13,254 nucleotides of DNA from DATDMG01 sp036518955. Lineage in GTDB: Bacteria; Actinomycetota; Actinomycetes; Actinomycetales; Kineosporiaceae. Where the stretch lies: the NCBI GenBank assembly GCA_036518955.1, contig DATDMG010000295.1:1-13254 (forward strand), in the 5' to 3' direction. The notes beneath the pieces are model-generated. The model was not told where the DNA came from. It saw only the letters and a list, made by a program, of their open reading frames with translations, and did not search any database. Below, in pieces: positions 6,294-12,956 of the stretch. The position numbers and the translations under genes were made by a program. Positions within the stretch are counted from its first letter, which is position 1, and the number at the start of each line of letters is the position of its first letter.

Positions 6294-6857
6294 TCAGGCC
6301 TGGCCGGGGTCGGCCAGCTCCAGGGCGAACGCCAGCAGCTCGACGCCCGGTACCGGGGACCAGTCCAGCTCCGGCCGGCGGGCGAAGCCGCGCCGCCGGT
6401 AGAGGCGCTGCGCGATCACCATCCCACCCTCGCTGGACAGGACCAACCGTTCCCGACCGAGGTCGCGGGCACGGTGGACGCACCACTCCAGCAGGGCCGC
6501 CCCGATCCCGCTGCCGCGGTGCGACGGCAGGACGCCGAGCATCCGGAACTCGGCCTCGCCGTCCCTCGCCAGCTCGGCCCACGGGCTGCCGGGCAGGGCG
6601 AAGGTGACGCTGCCGACGACCTGCCCGGTGGCGTCCACGGCCACCGCCACCTCTGCCTGGTCAGCCCGGGAGCGTGCGTCGGCGACGACGTCCAGGTACG
6701 CGCCGGAGCCGTGGCCGTCCGCCGCGTAGGCCGCCCGGACGGCGCTGCCCGCCGCGTCGAGCTCGGCGGCCGAGGCCGGCCGCACGGTGACCGGCGCGGC
6801 GCGACCGGTCTCCGTGCCGTGCGGCAGGTGACCTCGGACTGACCGGGAATGGGGCAC
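6294..6857 (-). CDS. GNAT-family N-acetyltransferase
   Basis: A 187-residue cytoplasmic acetyl-CoA-dependent acyltransferase. It shows the usual opening 'VTVRPASAAELDAAG' (from residue 23), the central strand 'VVGSVTFALPG', 'EFRMLGVLPSHRGSGIGAALLEWC' containing the acetyl-CoA pyrophosphate loop RGSGIG (114-119), and the closing 'AQRLYRRRGFAR'. The start GTG at 6857 is supported by TAGGCT 6 nt upstream on the minus strand (leaderless pattern). This leaves about 22 residues before the domain, and a start at the internal GTG of 'VTVRP' cannot be excluded. It is divergent from the DMT transporter gene, with a 44-bp spacer. The acceptor (small molecule, drug or protein) cannot be told. Confidence 0.87.
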   Translation of the reverse strand: MPHSRSVRGHLPHGTETGRAAPVTVRPASAAELDAAGSAVRAAYAADGHGSGAYLDVVADARSRADQAEVAVAVDATGQVVGSVTFALPGSPWAELARDGEAEFRMLGVLPSHRGSGIGAALLEWCVHRARDLGRERLVLSSEGGMVIAQRLYRRRGFARRPELDWSPVPGVELLAFALELADPGQA

Positions 6858-6863
6858 ACTCGA

Positions 6864-6869
6864 AGCCTA
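6864..6869 (-). promoter_or_regulatory. -10 element of a probable leaderless promoter
   Basis: On the minus strand, TAGGCT fits TANNNT and lies 6 nt before the GTG start at 6857 of the acetyltransferase gene. No ribosome site is present. Confidence 0.5.
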
Positions 6870-6901
6870 GAGGGGGTGAGGAGACTGCGAGAGCTCCACC
6901 G

Positions 6902-7804
6902 GTGTCGCCGTTCGGCCGGGTGAGCGGGCCCGTCGTCCTGGCCGCGGCAGCGGCCATCCTGTTCGCCGCCGGCAACAACCTGCAGCGCGACGCGGCCGCC
7001 AAGGTGCCTGCGGCGGGCCATGGGCCGGTCCGGCTGATGGCCCGGCTGGTGCGGTCGCCGCGGTGGCTCGCGGGGAGTCTGTGCGCCGTCGGCGGCCTGC
7101 TGTGCCAGGCGAGCGCGCTGCGCCAGGGCGGGGTGATCCTGGTCCAGGCGGTGATCGCCTCGACCCTGGTGTACTCGCTGATGATGGAGGTGGCCCTCGA
7201 GCGACGGCGCCCGTCGTCGCAGCAGGTCGTCGGCGCGGTCGCGGTCGTCACCGGGATCGTGCTGCTCGTCGGCGTCGGGCGCCCCGGGGCGGGCGGGCAG
7301 CTGACGTCGCCGTGGCGGTCCGTACCGGCCTGGCTGGCGGTCGCGCTGCTGGGTGGTGGCGCGATGTTGCGGGCCCGGCTGCGTCCGCGAGGCCGCCGGA
7401 CGGCGATCATGCTCGGGGCGGCCGCCGGTGCCTGCTTCGCGGTCGACGCGGCGTTCCTGCGCGGCCTGGCCACCGCGGTGGAACCGTTCGAGCCGGTCAT
7501 GCTGACGCTGAACGTCGCCGGCTTCGCCGCCGCCTCCGCCGTCGGGAACCTGACGATTCAGCGGGGCTTCCAGTTGGCGCCCCTGCGGCACGTGCTCCCC
7601 GCGATGGCCGCGACCGAGCCGGTGGCGGCGTTCAGCTGCGGCTGGCTGCTGTTCGGCGAGCGCTTGCAGGCCGGGCCGGTCGGCGTCACCGGTGTCGTGG
7701 GCGGGCTGGTGCTCATGGTTGTCGGGGTGCTCCTGTGCGCGCTGCAGGGGCCTGCCGCCCGGGCCGTCCGCTCGAACGCGGAACCGGACCGGGTGCCGTC
7801 CTGA
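6902..7804 (+). CDS. DMT/EamA-like membrane transporter
   Basis: A 300-residue protein with nine or ten hydrophobic helices. The pattern 'VVLAAAAAILFAAGNNLQRDAA' at the N-terminus, 'QGGVILVQAVIASTLVYSLMMEVALERRRPS' in the first half, and 'MAATEPVAAFSCGWLLFGERLQAGPVGVTGVVGGLVLMVVGVLLC' at the end is that of the drug/metabolite transporter superfamily, with the typical E-P and G-E-R-L motifs in the second repeat. Such proteins usually export metabolites or amino acids across the cytoplasmic membrane. The substrate is unknown. The GTG at 6902 lacks a close ribosome site; GAGGAG at 6879-6884 is 17 nt away, too far to be ideal, so the start is moderately uncertain. It lies 62 bp before the DUF457 gene on the same strand. 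Confidence 0.78.
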   Translation: MSPFGRVSGPVVLAAAAAILFAAGNNLQRDAAAKVPAAGHGPVRLMARLVRSPRWLAGSLCAVGGLLCQASALRQGGVILVQAVIASTLVYSLMMEVALERRRPSSQQVVGAVAVVTGIVLLVGVGRPGAGGQLTSPWRSVPAWLAVALLGGGAMLRARLRPRGRRTAIMLGAAAGACFAVDAAFLRGLATAVEPFEPVMLTLNVAGFAAASAVGNLTIQRGFQLAPLRHVLPAMAATEPVAAFSCGWLLFGERLQAGPVGVTGVVGGLVLMVVGVLLCALQGPAARAVRSNAEPDRVPS

Positions 7805-7866
7805 CCTGGTGCACGTCGGCGGGTCGCGTCGTGGCGGGCGGCGCCGTCGGGTGAGGATGTCCGGCG

Positions 7867-8391
7867 ATGAAAGGGACGACGCACCGGCTGCTCGGCGCCT
7901 GCGGCGGCGCGGCGCTCGGCATGGCGATGGGCTGGGGCTGGCCGCAGATCGTCGCCTCGGGCTGGTTGGCGACGCTGACCGCCGGGGGCCCCACCTCCCC
8001 GGACGTCGACCAGCGCCTGCTCTGGACGCTCGCCGACCGGCTGTTGCCCGACGAGTGGCTCGGCAACCACGGCCCCCTGCAGCACCGCGGGATCGCGCAC
8101 TGGTGGGGAGTCCCGGCCACCGTGGCCGTGGTCTCCTGGTCGACCGTCCCGCCGAGGTTCGTCTGGATCGCGTACGCGCTCATCGCCGGCTGGACGTCGC
8201 ACCTGGTGGGGGACTGGTTCTTCGGCCGGTCCGGGCAGGGCCGCGGGCCGGGGATCCCGTTCGCGCCCTGGTGGAACCACCGTGGGCTCGGCCTGGCGGT
8301 CGGCGGCCTGCTGGAGCGCGTGGTGGCGGCGCTGCTCCCGTTCGTGATGCTGGTCCAAGGGTTCGTGGTGCTGCGCTCGCTGCACCCGTGA
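7867..8391 (+). CDS. DUF457/YdjM-type membrane-bound metal-dependent hydrolase
   Basis: A 174-residue membrane protein with motifs of the YdjM/YbcI (DUF457) group: an N-terminal His in 'MKGTTHRLLG' (His 6), 'SPDVDQ' (Asp 46, Asp 48), 'HRGIAHWW' (His 73, His 78), 'SHLVGDWFF' (His 112, Asp 116) and 'GIPFAPWW'. These His/Asp residues would bind a divalent metal near the membrane face, with hydrophobic helices between them. Family members are predicted hydrolases of unknown substrate; E. coli YdjM is SOS-inducible, but no LexA-like box is visible here. The ATG is preceded by GAGGA about 9 nt upstream. It converges with sodN across a 128-bp spacer holding hairpins. Confidence 0.8.
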   Translation: MKGTTHRLLGACGGAALGMAMGWGWPQIVASGWLATLTAGGPTSPDVDQRLLWTLADRLLPDEWLGNHGPLQHRGIAHWWGVPATVAVVSWSTVPPRFVWIAYALIAGWTSHLVGDWFFGRSGQGRGPGIPFAPWWNHRGLGLAVGGLLERVVAALLPFVMLVQGFVVLRSLHP

Positions 8392-8398
8392 CCGCACG

Positions 8399-8508
8399 GG
8401 TCGCTGCGCGACCGGTGCCATCGGCTGCCTCCGCCGACCGGCTGCGGCGCCGGGGCGCCCGGGACCGGGAGCGACGCCCGACCGCCGGTGGCGGGCGGCC
8501 CGGGCGCC
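8399..8508. terminator. Inverted repeats between convergent genes
   Basis: GGTCGC-tgc-GCGACC at 8399-8413 is a compact hairpin 8 nt after the stop of the hydrolase gene. GGCGCCCGGG (8454-8463) and CCCGGGCGCC (8499-8508) form a perfect 10-bp repeat around a 35-nt loop, 11 bp from the sodN stop. Together they probably end transcription on both strands. There is no T-run. Confidence 0.5.
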
Positions 8509-8519
8509 GCGGGGGCCCG

Positions 8520-8927
8520 TCAGGCCGCCTTCGTCTCCCAGAAGATCTTGGAGATCTCGTCGATCTTGGCGAGCAGGTTGTCGGCCACCGACTCGTCCAT
8601 GGTGCCCTTGGTGCCGCCGGCGCCGGCCAGCTTGGTGGCCTCGTTGAACAGCGCGTGCAGCTGCGGGTACTTCTCGAAGTGCGGCGGCTTGAAGTAGTCG
8701 GTCCACAGCACCCACAGGTGGTGCTTGACCAGGTCGCTGCGCTGCTCCTTGATGAGTACCGCGCGCGTCTTGAAGGCCTCGTCGTCCGAAGCGTGGTACT
8801 TGGCGATGACCGCCTTCACCGACTCGGCCTCGATGCGGGCCTGGGCCGGGTCGTAGACGCCGCAGGGGAGGTCGCAGTGCGCGCTGACCTCGGTTCCCCT
8901 CAGGGCGTCGAGGAGACGCGAGAGCAT
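8520..8927 (-). CDS. sodN: Nickel superoxide dismutase
   Basis: Cytoplasmic homohexameric Ni-SOD that converts superoxide to oxygen and hydrogen peroxide. The product is 135 residues. After a 16-residue propeptide comes the nickel hook HCDLPCGVYD (His 17, Cys 18, Asp 19, Cys 22, Tyr 25), then 'PAQARIEAESVKAVIAKYHA', 'KEQRSDLVKHHLWVLWTDYFKPPHFEKYP' and the terminal 'IFWETKAA'. All are nearly identical to Streptomyces Ni-SOD as I recall it. The propeptide must be cut before His 17 so that its free amine can bind Ni; the SodX-type protease encoded just upstream should do this. The ATG has GGGAG 7 nt upstream on the minus strand. The propeptide seems about two residues longer than in Streptomyces. 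In Streptomyces such genes are induced by nickel, but I see no clear Nur site. Confidence 0.97.
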   Translation of the reverse strand: MLSRLLDALRGTEVSAHCDLPCGVYDPAQARIEAESVKAVIAKYHASDDEAFKTRAVLIKEQRSDLVKHHLWVLWTDYFKPPHFEKYPQLHALFNEATKLAGAGGTKGTMDESVADNLLAKIDEISKIFWETKAA

Positions 8928-8986
8928 CTCTCACTCCCTTTCCTGGTGACTCGTTGGGTGTGCTGGTGGGCTTCCACCGCGAGGTC

Positions 8987-8992
8987 ACGCTA
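8987..8992 (-). promoter_or_regulatory. Candidate -10 element for sodN
   Basis: On the minus strand the hexamer reads TAGCGT (TANNNT), in the 88-bp gap between sodX and sodN. It would give a leader of about 50 nt containing the GGGAG ribosome site, allowing sodN to be expressed apart from sodX. No good -35 hexamer is seen. Confidence 0.4.
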
Positions 8993-9015
8993 CCTGGGGC
9001 CCTGCCCTGGCGCAC

Positions 9016-9375
9016 TCACGGGCCTGGGGCCCGGCCCGGCCGGAAGCGCCGGGGCCGCGGCCACAGCCGGGCCCGGACGACCCCCCGCAGGTCGGCCTGC
9101 GGAATCGCGCCCACCAGCCAGGAATCGACGCCGTCGGCCGGGTTGTCCCGCTCGACCCACCAGCCGCCGTGGTGGCGCCCGGCAAGCCGCTTGACCGCCT
9201 CCGGCCGGTCGCCGGGCAACCGGACGACGACCAGGCTCCCCGCGGCGGGCGCCGGGTCGCCGGCGCGGACGTCGCGCACCAGCAGCCGGTCCCCGTCCCG
9301 GAGCGTCGGCAGCATCGAGCGGCCGCGCACCACCCGCACGCTCCACCGCGACCGCTGGGTGCCGCCCGTCGCCAC
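9016..9375 (-). CDS. sodX: Ni-SOD maturation protease SodX (S26 signal-peptidase-like)
   Basis: A 119-residue Ser/Lys protease of the S26 family that removes the SodN propeptide. The catalytic Ser lies in 'VVRGRSMLPTLRDGDRLLV' (Ser 20) and the Lys in 'RPEAVKRLAG' (Lys 62), followed by 'WWVERDNPADGVDSWLVGAIP', typical of the family. There is no N-terminal membrane helix, as expected for cytoplasmic SodX. The start GTG at 9375 is chosen because TACCGT lies 6 nt upstream (leaderless pattern). An in-frame ATG at 9414 would add 13 residues but has no ribosome site or -10. It lies 88 bp upstream of sodN on the same strand, which confirms the pairing. The C-terminus is Arg/Pro-rich. Confidence 0.9.
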   Translation of the reverse strand: MATGGTQRSRWSVRVVRGRSMLPTLRDGDRLLVRDVRAGDPAPAAGSLVVVRLPGDRPEAVKRLAGRHHGGWWVERDNPADGVDSWLVGAIPQADLRGVVRARLWPRPRRFRPGRAPGP

Positions 9376-9381
9376 GGCACG

Positions 9382-9387
9382 ACGGTA
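9382..9387 (-). promoter_or_regulatory. -10 element of a probable leaderless sodX promoter
   Basis: On the minus strand, TACCGT fits TANNNT and lies 6 nt before the GTG at 9375. This is the main reason for choosing that start over the ATG at 9414. Confidence 0.45.
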
Positions 9388-9610
9388 CCTGCGCGAAGCC
9401 TGGCCGTTCGTCATCGCCCGGCCGGCCCGGGCGGTGCCCTCGGCCAGGCCAACCCCTCGCGTCGCCGCGGATGCTGTGGCACCATGCAGGAACGGGTGAC
9501 CCCCGTTTCTTCTCGCGTGCCCCGTGACCCCACCGTGTCGCCGCGCCGCAGCCCATCGTGCCGAGACACCGCTCGACACCTCCCTCACCCGTCCTTGCCC
9601 AGGGGTCACC

Positions 9611-10858
9611 ATGTCTGCTGAAACGCTGTCACCCGAGACGCTCTCGCCGCCGGCGCCGCTCTCGCCGCCCGCGACGCTGCCGCCGCCCGCGCCGGACCCG
9701 ACCGAGCCGGTCTTCGCGCTGCACGCCGGCGGCAAGCTCGAGGTCGTTCCGCGGAGTCCGCTGCGCGACCGCCGCGACCTGTCCCTCGCCTACACGCCCG
9801 GCGTCGCCGAGGTGTCCCGGGCGATCGCCGCGGATCCTGGGCTGCTCGACGTCTACACGGGGCGCGGGAACACCGTCGCCGTCGTCAGCGACGGGACCGC
9901 CGTGCTGGGGCTGGGGGACATCGGGCCCGGTGCCGCGATGCCGGTCATGGAGGGCAAGGCGATGCTGTTCAAGCACTTCGCCGGCATCGACGCCGTGCCG
10001 ATCTGCCTGGACACCACCGACGTCCACGAGCTCGTCGACACGGTCGCCCGGATGGCTCCCACGTTCGGCGGCATCAACCTCGAGGACATCTCCGCTCCGC
10101 GCTGCTTCGAGATCGAGCGGCTGCTGCAGGACCGGGTGGACCTGCCCGTGTTCCACGACGACCAGCACGGGACGGCGGTCGTCGCCCTCGCCGCTCTGCG
10201 CAACGCTGCGCTGGTGGTCGGCAAGGACCTCGAGACGTTGCGCGTCGCGATCAGCGGCGCCGGGGCGGCCGGGGTGGCGATCGCCAACATCCTGCACCGC
10301 GCCGGCGTCCTCGACGTGGTGGTGTGCGACAGCCGTGGGATCGTCGCGACCGACCGGCCCGACCTGCGCGCCGGCCACGCCGAGCACAAGGCGCGCCTCG
10401 CCCGGCAGACCAACCCGCGCCGGCTCACCGGCGGTCTCGCCGAGGCGTTGCGGGGTGCGGACGCCTACATCGGCGTCTCCGGGGGGACCGTCCCCGAGGA
10501 GGTCGTGGCCACCCTGGCGGACGACGCGATCGTGTTCGCGCTGGCCAACCCGACCCCGGAGGTCCACCCGGACGTCGCGGCCCGGCACGCCGCCGTCGTC
10601 GGCACCGGCCGCAGCGACTACCCCAACCAGATCAACAACGTCCTGGCGTTCCCGGGGATCTTCCGGGGCGCGCTCGACGTCCGGGCCACCAGGATCACCG
10701 AGGGCATGAAGCTGGCCGCGGCCACCGCGATCGCCGCCTGCGTGGACGTGCCCGGCGCCGACGAGGTCGTCCCCAGCGTCTTCGACGTGCGGGTCGCTCC
10801 GGCGGTCGCCGCCGCGGTGGCGGCCGCCGCTCGGGCGGACGGCGTCGCGCGGCGCTGA
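9611..10858 (+). CDS. NAD(P)-dependent malic enzyme
   Basis: A 415-residue cytoplasmic enzyme that oxidatively decarboxylates malate to pyruvate, linking the citric acid cycle to pyruvate and NAD(P)H supply. The catalytic Tyr is in 'SLAYTPGVAEV' (Tyr 61) and the Lys in 'VMEGKAMLFK' (Lys 116). Metal ligands lie in 'INLEDISAPRCFEIE' (Glu 158, Asp 159) and 'FHDDQHGTA' (Asp 184). The Rossmann loop is GAGAAG (216-221), then 'NQINNVLAFPGIFRGALD'. This is the short bacterial form without a phosphotransacetylase domain. The ATG at 9611 has AGGGG 5 nt upstream; frames open to 9524 look non-coding. The first 30 residues are a Pro-rich repeat tail. Cofactor choice (NAD or NADP) is not decided here. Confidence 0.94.
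   Translation: MSAETLSPETLSPPAPLSPPATLPPPAPDPTEPVFALHAGGKLEVVPRSPLRDRRDLSLAYTPGVAEVSRAIAADPGLLDVYTGRGNTVAVVSDGTAVLGLGDIGPGAAMPVMEGKAMLFKHFAGIDAVPICLDTTDVHELVDTVARMAPTFGGINLEDISAPRCFEIERLLQDRVDLPVFHDDQHGTAVVALAALRNAALVVGKDLETLRVAISGAGAAGVAIANILHRAGVLDVVVCDSRGIVATDRPDLRAGHAEHKARLARQTNPRRLTGGLAEALRGADAYIGVSGGTVPEEVVATLADDAIVFALANPTPEVHPDVAARHAAVVGTGRSDYPNQINNVLAFPGIFRGALDVRATRITEGMKLAAATAIAACVDVPGADEVVPSVFDVRVAPAVAAAVAAAARADGVARR
9638..9691 (+). repeat. Three degenerate 18-bp tandem repeats
   Basis: Three 18-bp units encode TLSPPA, PLSPPA and TLPPPA at the N-terminus of the malic enzyme. A partial unit encoding TLSPE precedes them at 9623-9637. The units share the pattern (A/C)CGCTstCGCCGCC. 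They lie in an expected disordered tail and may vary in number between strains. Confidence 0.75.
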
Positions 10859-10871
10859 GCCGGCTCCGGAG

Positions 10872-10891
10872 CGCCCCGCCGCGACGGGGCG
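10872..10891 (+). terminator. Hairpin terminator after the malic enzyme gene
   Basis: CGCCCCG and CGGGGCG pair perfectly over 7 bp around a 6-nt loop, starting 14 bp after the malic enzyme stop. The next gene downstream has its own -10 element, in keeping with a transcription end here. Confidence 0.55.
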
Positions 10892-10953
10892 ATCCCGTGG
10901 GTGAGGTGACGTCGGGCACAGTGTCGGCCGGGTGCCGCCGGGCGCGGTATCGG

Positions 10954-10959
10954 TAGGGT
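10954..10959 (+). promoter_or_regulatory. -10 element of a probable leaderless promoter
   Basis: TAGGGT (TANNNT) lies 6 nt before the ATG at 10966 of the MDR oxidoreductase gene. No Shine-Dalgarno site is present between them. Confidence 0.5.
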
Positions 10960-10965
10960 CGCGGC

Positions 10966-11943
10966 ATGCTTGCCGCCTACGCCGCAACGATCGATGCGGA
11001 GGATCCGCTGTCCGCCCTCGAGGTCGGCGAGCGGCCCGAGCCCGGTGTCCCGGCCGGCTGGGCCAGGGTGAGGGTACGGGCCGCCAGCCTCAACCACCAC
11101 GACCTGTGGAGCCTCAAGGGCGTCGGCCTCCCGGCGGACCGGCTCCCGATGATCCTCGGGTGTGACGCGGCCGGGGTGGACGACGACGGGAACGAGGTCG
11201 TCGTCCACGCGGTCATCGGCGACCCGGACTGGCGCGGTGACGAGACCCTCGACCCGCGGCGTTCCCTGCTGTCGGAACGGTTCCAGGGTGCCCTGGCGGA
11301 CGTCGTCGTGGTCCCGCGCCGCAACCTGGTGCCGAAGCCGCCGGCGCTGACGTGGGAGGAGGCCGCCTGCCTGCCCACGGCCTGGCTGACCGCCTACCGC
11401 ATGCTCTTCACCCAGTCGGGGCTGCAACCCGGCGCGACCGTGCTGGTGCAGGGGGCCGGCGGCGGTGTGGCGACGGCGCTGATCCGGTTGGGCGCCGCTG
11501 CCGGGCTCCGGGTCTGGGCCACCAGCCGGGACGAGGCCAAGCAGGCGCGGGCGGTCGAGCTCGGCGCGGCCGCTGCCTTCGGGGCCGGTGCCCGGCTGCC
11601 CGAGCAGGTGGACGCAGCGATGGAGACCGTGGGCGCCGCCACGTGGTCGCACTCCCTGCGCTCCCTCAAGCCTGGCGGCACCATCGTCATCTCCGGCGCC
11701 ACCAGTGGGTACGACCCGCCGTCCACCGAGCTGAACCGGATCTTCTTCCGGCAGCTGCGGGTGGTCGGGTCGACGATGGGCACCCGGGACGAGCTGGAGC
11801 GGCTGATCCGGTTCTGCTCGGTGTCCGGTGTCCGACCCGTGATCGACACCGTGCTCCCGCTCGAGGAGGTGCGCGACGGGTTCGCCAAGCTGGCCGAGGG
11901 GGACGTCGTCGGCAAGATCGTGCTGACTCGCCCGGCGGCGTAG
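10966..11943 (+). CDS. Zinc-independent MDR oxidoreductase (quinone-oxidoreductase-like)
   Basis: A 325-residue medium-chain dehydrogenase/reductase that probably uses NADPH to reduce a quinone or enone. The GroES-like half has 'VRAASLNHHDLWSLKGV' and 'MILGCDAAGV'. The cofactor half has the loop 'VLVQGAGGGVATALI' (GAGGGV at 163-168), 'WATSRDEAKQARAVELGA' and 'LKPGGTIVISGATSG'. The catalytic zinc ligand positions (the His of GHE) and the four-Cys structural lobe of alcohol dehydrogenases are absent, so it should not need zinc, although databases often name such proteins zinc-binding dehydrogenase. The ATG fits a leaderless start. It converges with queE with only 7 bp between stops and no hairpin in the gap. 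The substrate is unknown. Confidence 0.85.
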   Translation: MLAAYAATIDAEDPLSALEVGERPEPGVPAGWARVRVRAASLNHHDLWSLKGVGLPADRLPMILGCDAAGVDDDGNEVVVHAVIGDPDWRGDETLDPRRSLLSERFQGALADVVVVPRRNLVPKPPALTWEEAACLPTAWLTAYRMLFTQSGLQPGATVLVQGAGGGVATALIRLGAAAGLRVWATSRDEAKQARAVELGAAAAFGAGARLPEQVDAAMETVGAATWSHSLRSLKPGGTIVISGATSGYDPPSTELNRIFFRQLRVVGSTMGTRDELERLIRFCSVSGVRPVIDTVLPLEEVRDGFAKLAEGDVVGKIVLTRPAA

Positions 11944-11950
11944 CGCCGGC

Positions 11951-12682
11951 TCAGGCGAACGCCCCGGCCGGCACGGCGGCCAGTACGCCCACCCGGGTCC
12001 CGAGGTTGAAGCCGTGGGCGATCGCCACCTCGGCGACGTCCGCGGTGATCTCGAGCAGCCGGGACGGCGTGACGCCCTCCGCGCTGATCCACACCAGCTC
12101 GGGGGGCAGCCCGTGAACGGCGCAGAGCGTGGCGACCGTCTGCACGTCCATCCGGTCCCGGACGACGAACCAGAAGGCGACGCGCCCCTGCCGGGCGATC
12201 GCCGCCCAGGCCTGCAGGGCGTCCGGACGGATCCGGGTCCACTGCGGCTCCCCGGAATGGGACAGCTTCGGCGAGACGACGAACCGGTGGACCCGCCGGG
12301 CCGTCACCTCCTCCGGCACCAGGGTCGCGTTGGTGTGGACCTCGATCTCGGCGCCGCGTGCGGACAGGCTCTCCAGCAGGGCCGACCATCCCGGCGTCCG
12401 CTGCTGCACGAGCGGCTCACCGCCGGTGATCAGGATCACTCGGGAAGAGGCGGACAGCGCCTCGTCGACGATGTTGTGGACCAGCCGGCGGGACAGGTCC
12501 GCCCGCAGATCCACGTGGCTGCCGTCCCACGCGTGCGGGACGTCGCACCAGCTGCAGGCGAGGTTGCACCCACCGAGCCGGATCATGCCACAGCGCCAGC
12601 CGGCGAGCGGGCCGTCACCGACGACGGTGGCAGGGAGGACCTCGGAGACCACGAGCATGTCCGGGGCTGTGGGCAGGGCCAT
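11951..12682 (-). CDS. queE: QueE-like radical SAM enzyme (7-carboxy-7-deazaguanine synthase)
   Basis: A 243-residue radical SAM enzyme of the QueE type, which contracts 6-carboxytetrahydropterin to 7-carboxy-7-deazaguanine, the precursor of preQ0, queuosine and 7-deazaguanine DNA bases or antibiotics. Motifs are 'VVGDGPLAG' (QGEG in most relatives), the cluster motif 'GGCNLACSWCD' (Cys 39, 43, 46), 'AWDGS', 'ITGGEPLVQQ' (GGEP 87-90), 'EVHTNATLVP' and 'VVSPKLSHSGE'. The residue after Cys-Asp is Val 48, where QueE usually has a Thr or Ser that helps bind Mg2+. I chose the ATG at 12682 because AAGGA lies 8 nt upstream on the minus strand; a longer form from 12721 has no support. No queC, queD, queF, folE or dpd gene is visible nearby. 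A related activity on another pterin is possible. Confidence 0.85.
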   Translation of the reverse strand: MALPTAPDMLVVSEVLPATVVGDGPLAGWRCGMIRLGGCNLACSWCDVPHAWDGSHVDLRADLSRRLVHNIVDEALSASSRVILITGGEPLVQQRTPGWSALLESLSARGAEIEVHTNATLVPEEVTARRVHRFVVSPKLSHSGEPQWTRIRPDALQAWAAIARQGRVAFWFVVRDRMDVQTVATLCAVHGLPPELVWISAEGVTPSRLLEITADVAEVAIAHGFNLGTRVGVLAAVPAGAFA

Positions 12683-12889
12683 AGCAGGAGTCCTTGTCGA
12701 CGACGGCGGAGCACGGCTCAACTCCCCCAGGAGACCGACCGCGCCTCAGGTCCCGTTTCACGCTGCCACCGCCAGATGAACATCGGGTTACTTCAGGAGA
12801 ATCATGACGTAGCGCGGGCTGACCATGACCGTCCGCGCCTGGCTCCGCCGACGGCAGCCGGGCGGCGTCCCTCGTCCGTCGGGCTCCAC

Positions 12890-12895
12890 TACACT
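12890..12895 (+). promoter_or_regulatory. Candidate -10 element for fluC
   Basis: TACACT (TANNNT) would start transcription near 12902, giving a leader of about 75 nt that contains the hairpin at 12914-12956 and the AGGAGG ribosome site. No convincing -35 hexamer is seen. The rest of the 294-bp queE-fluC spacer (12683-12976) holds no gene I can support. Confidence 0.4.
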
Positions 12896-12913
12896 CTTGG
12901 TAACGCTCGGTCA

Positions 12914-12956
12914 CGGCAGGACCGTCGGCGCGTCGGCCCGCCAACGGTCCCTGCCG
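12914..12956 (+). other. Leader hairpin upstream of fluC
   Basis: CGGCAGGACCGT and ACGGTCCCTGCCG pair over 12 bp with a single bulged C, around an 18-nt loop. The structure ends 6 nt before the AGGAGG of fluC (12963-12968). Its position suggests control of translation or attenuation. I do not see the conserved GATGACTCC-like 3' core expected of the fluoride (crcB) riboswitch. Confidence 0.45.

Noticed and set aside
7558..9015. Minus-strand open frame of 485 codons spanning sodN and the hydrolase gene
   Set aside because: Runs across the clear sodN gene in another frame and has a repetitive Arg/Pro/Gly composition.
9491..9507. AACGGG-tgacc-CCCGTT hairpin upstream of the malic enzyme gene
   Set aside because: Only 6 bp, with no clear promoter next to it; within chance for this GC-rich DNA.
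9629..10987. Minus-strand open frame of 452 codons antisense to the malic enzyme
   Set aside because: The malic enzyme is unmistakable; the antisense product is a Val/Asp/Gly-rich codon shadow.
12794..12812. AGGAG followed by ATG ACG TAG, a possible minimal upstream frame before fluC
   Set aside because: It lies upstream of the likely fluC transcription start (near 12902), so it is probably not in that transcript.
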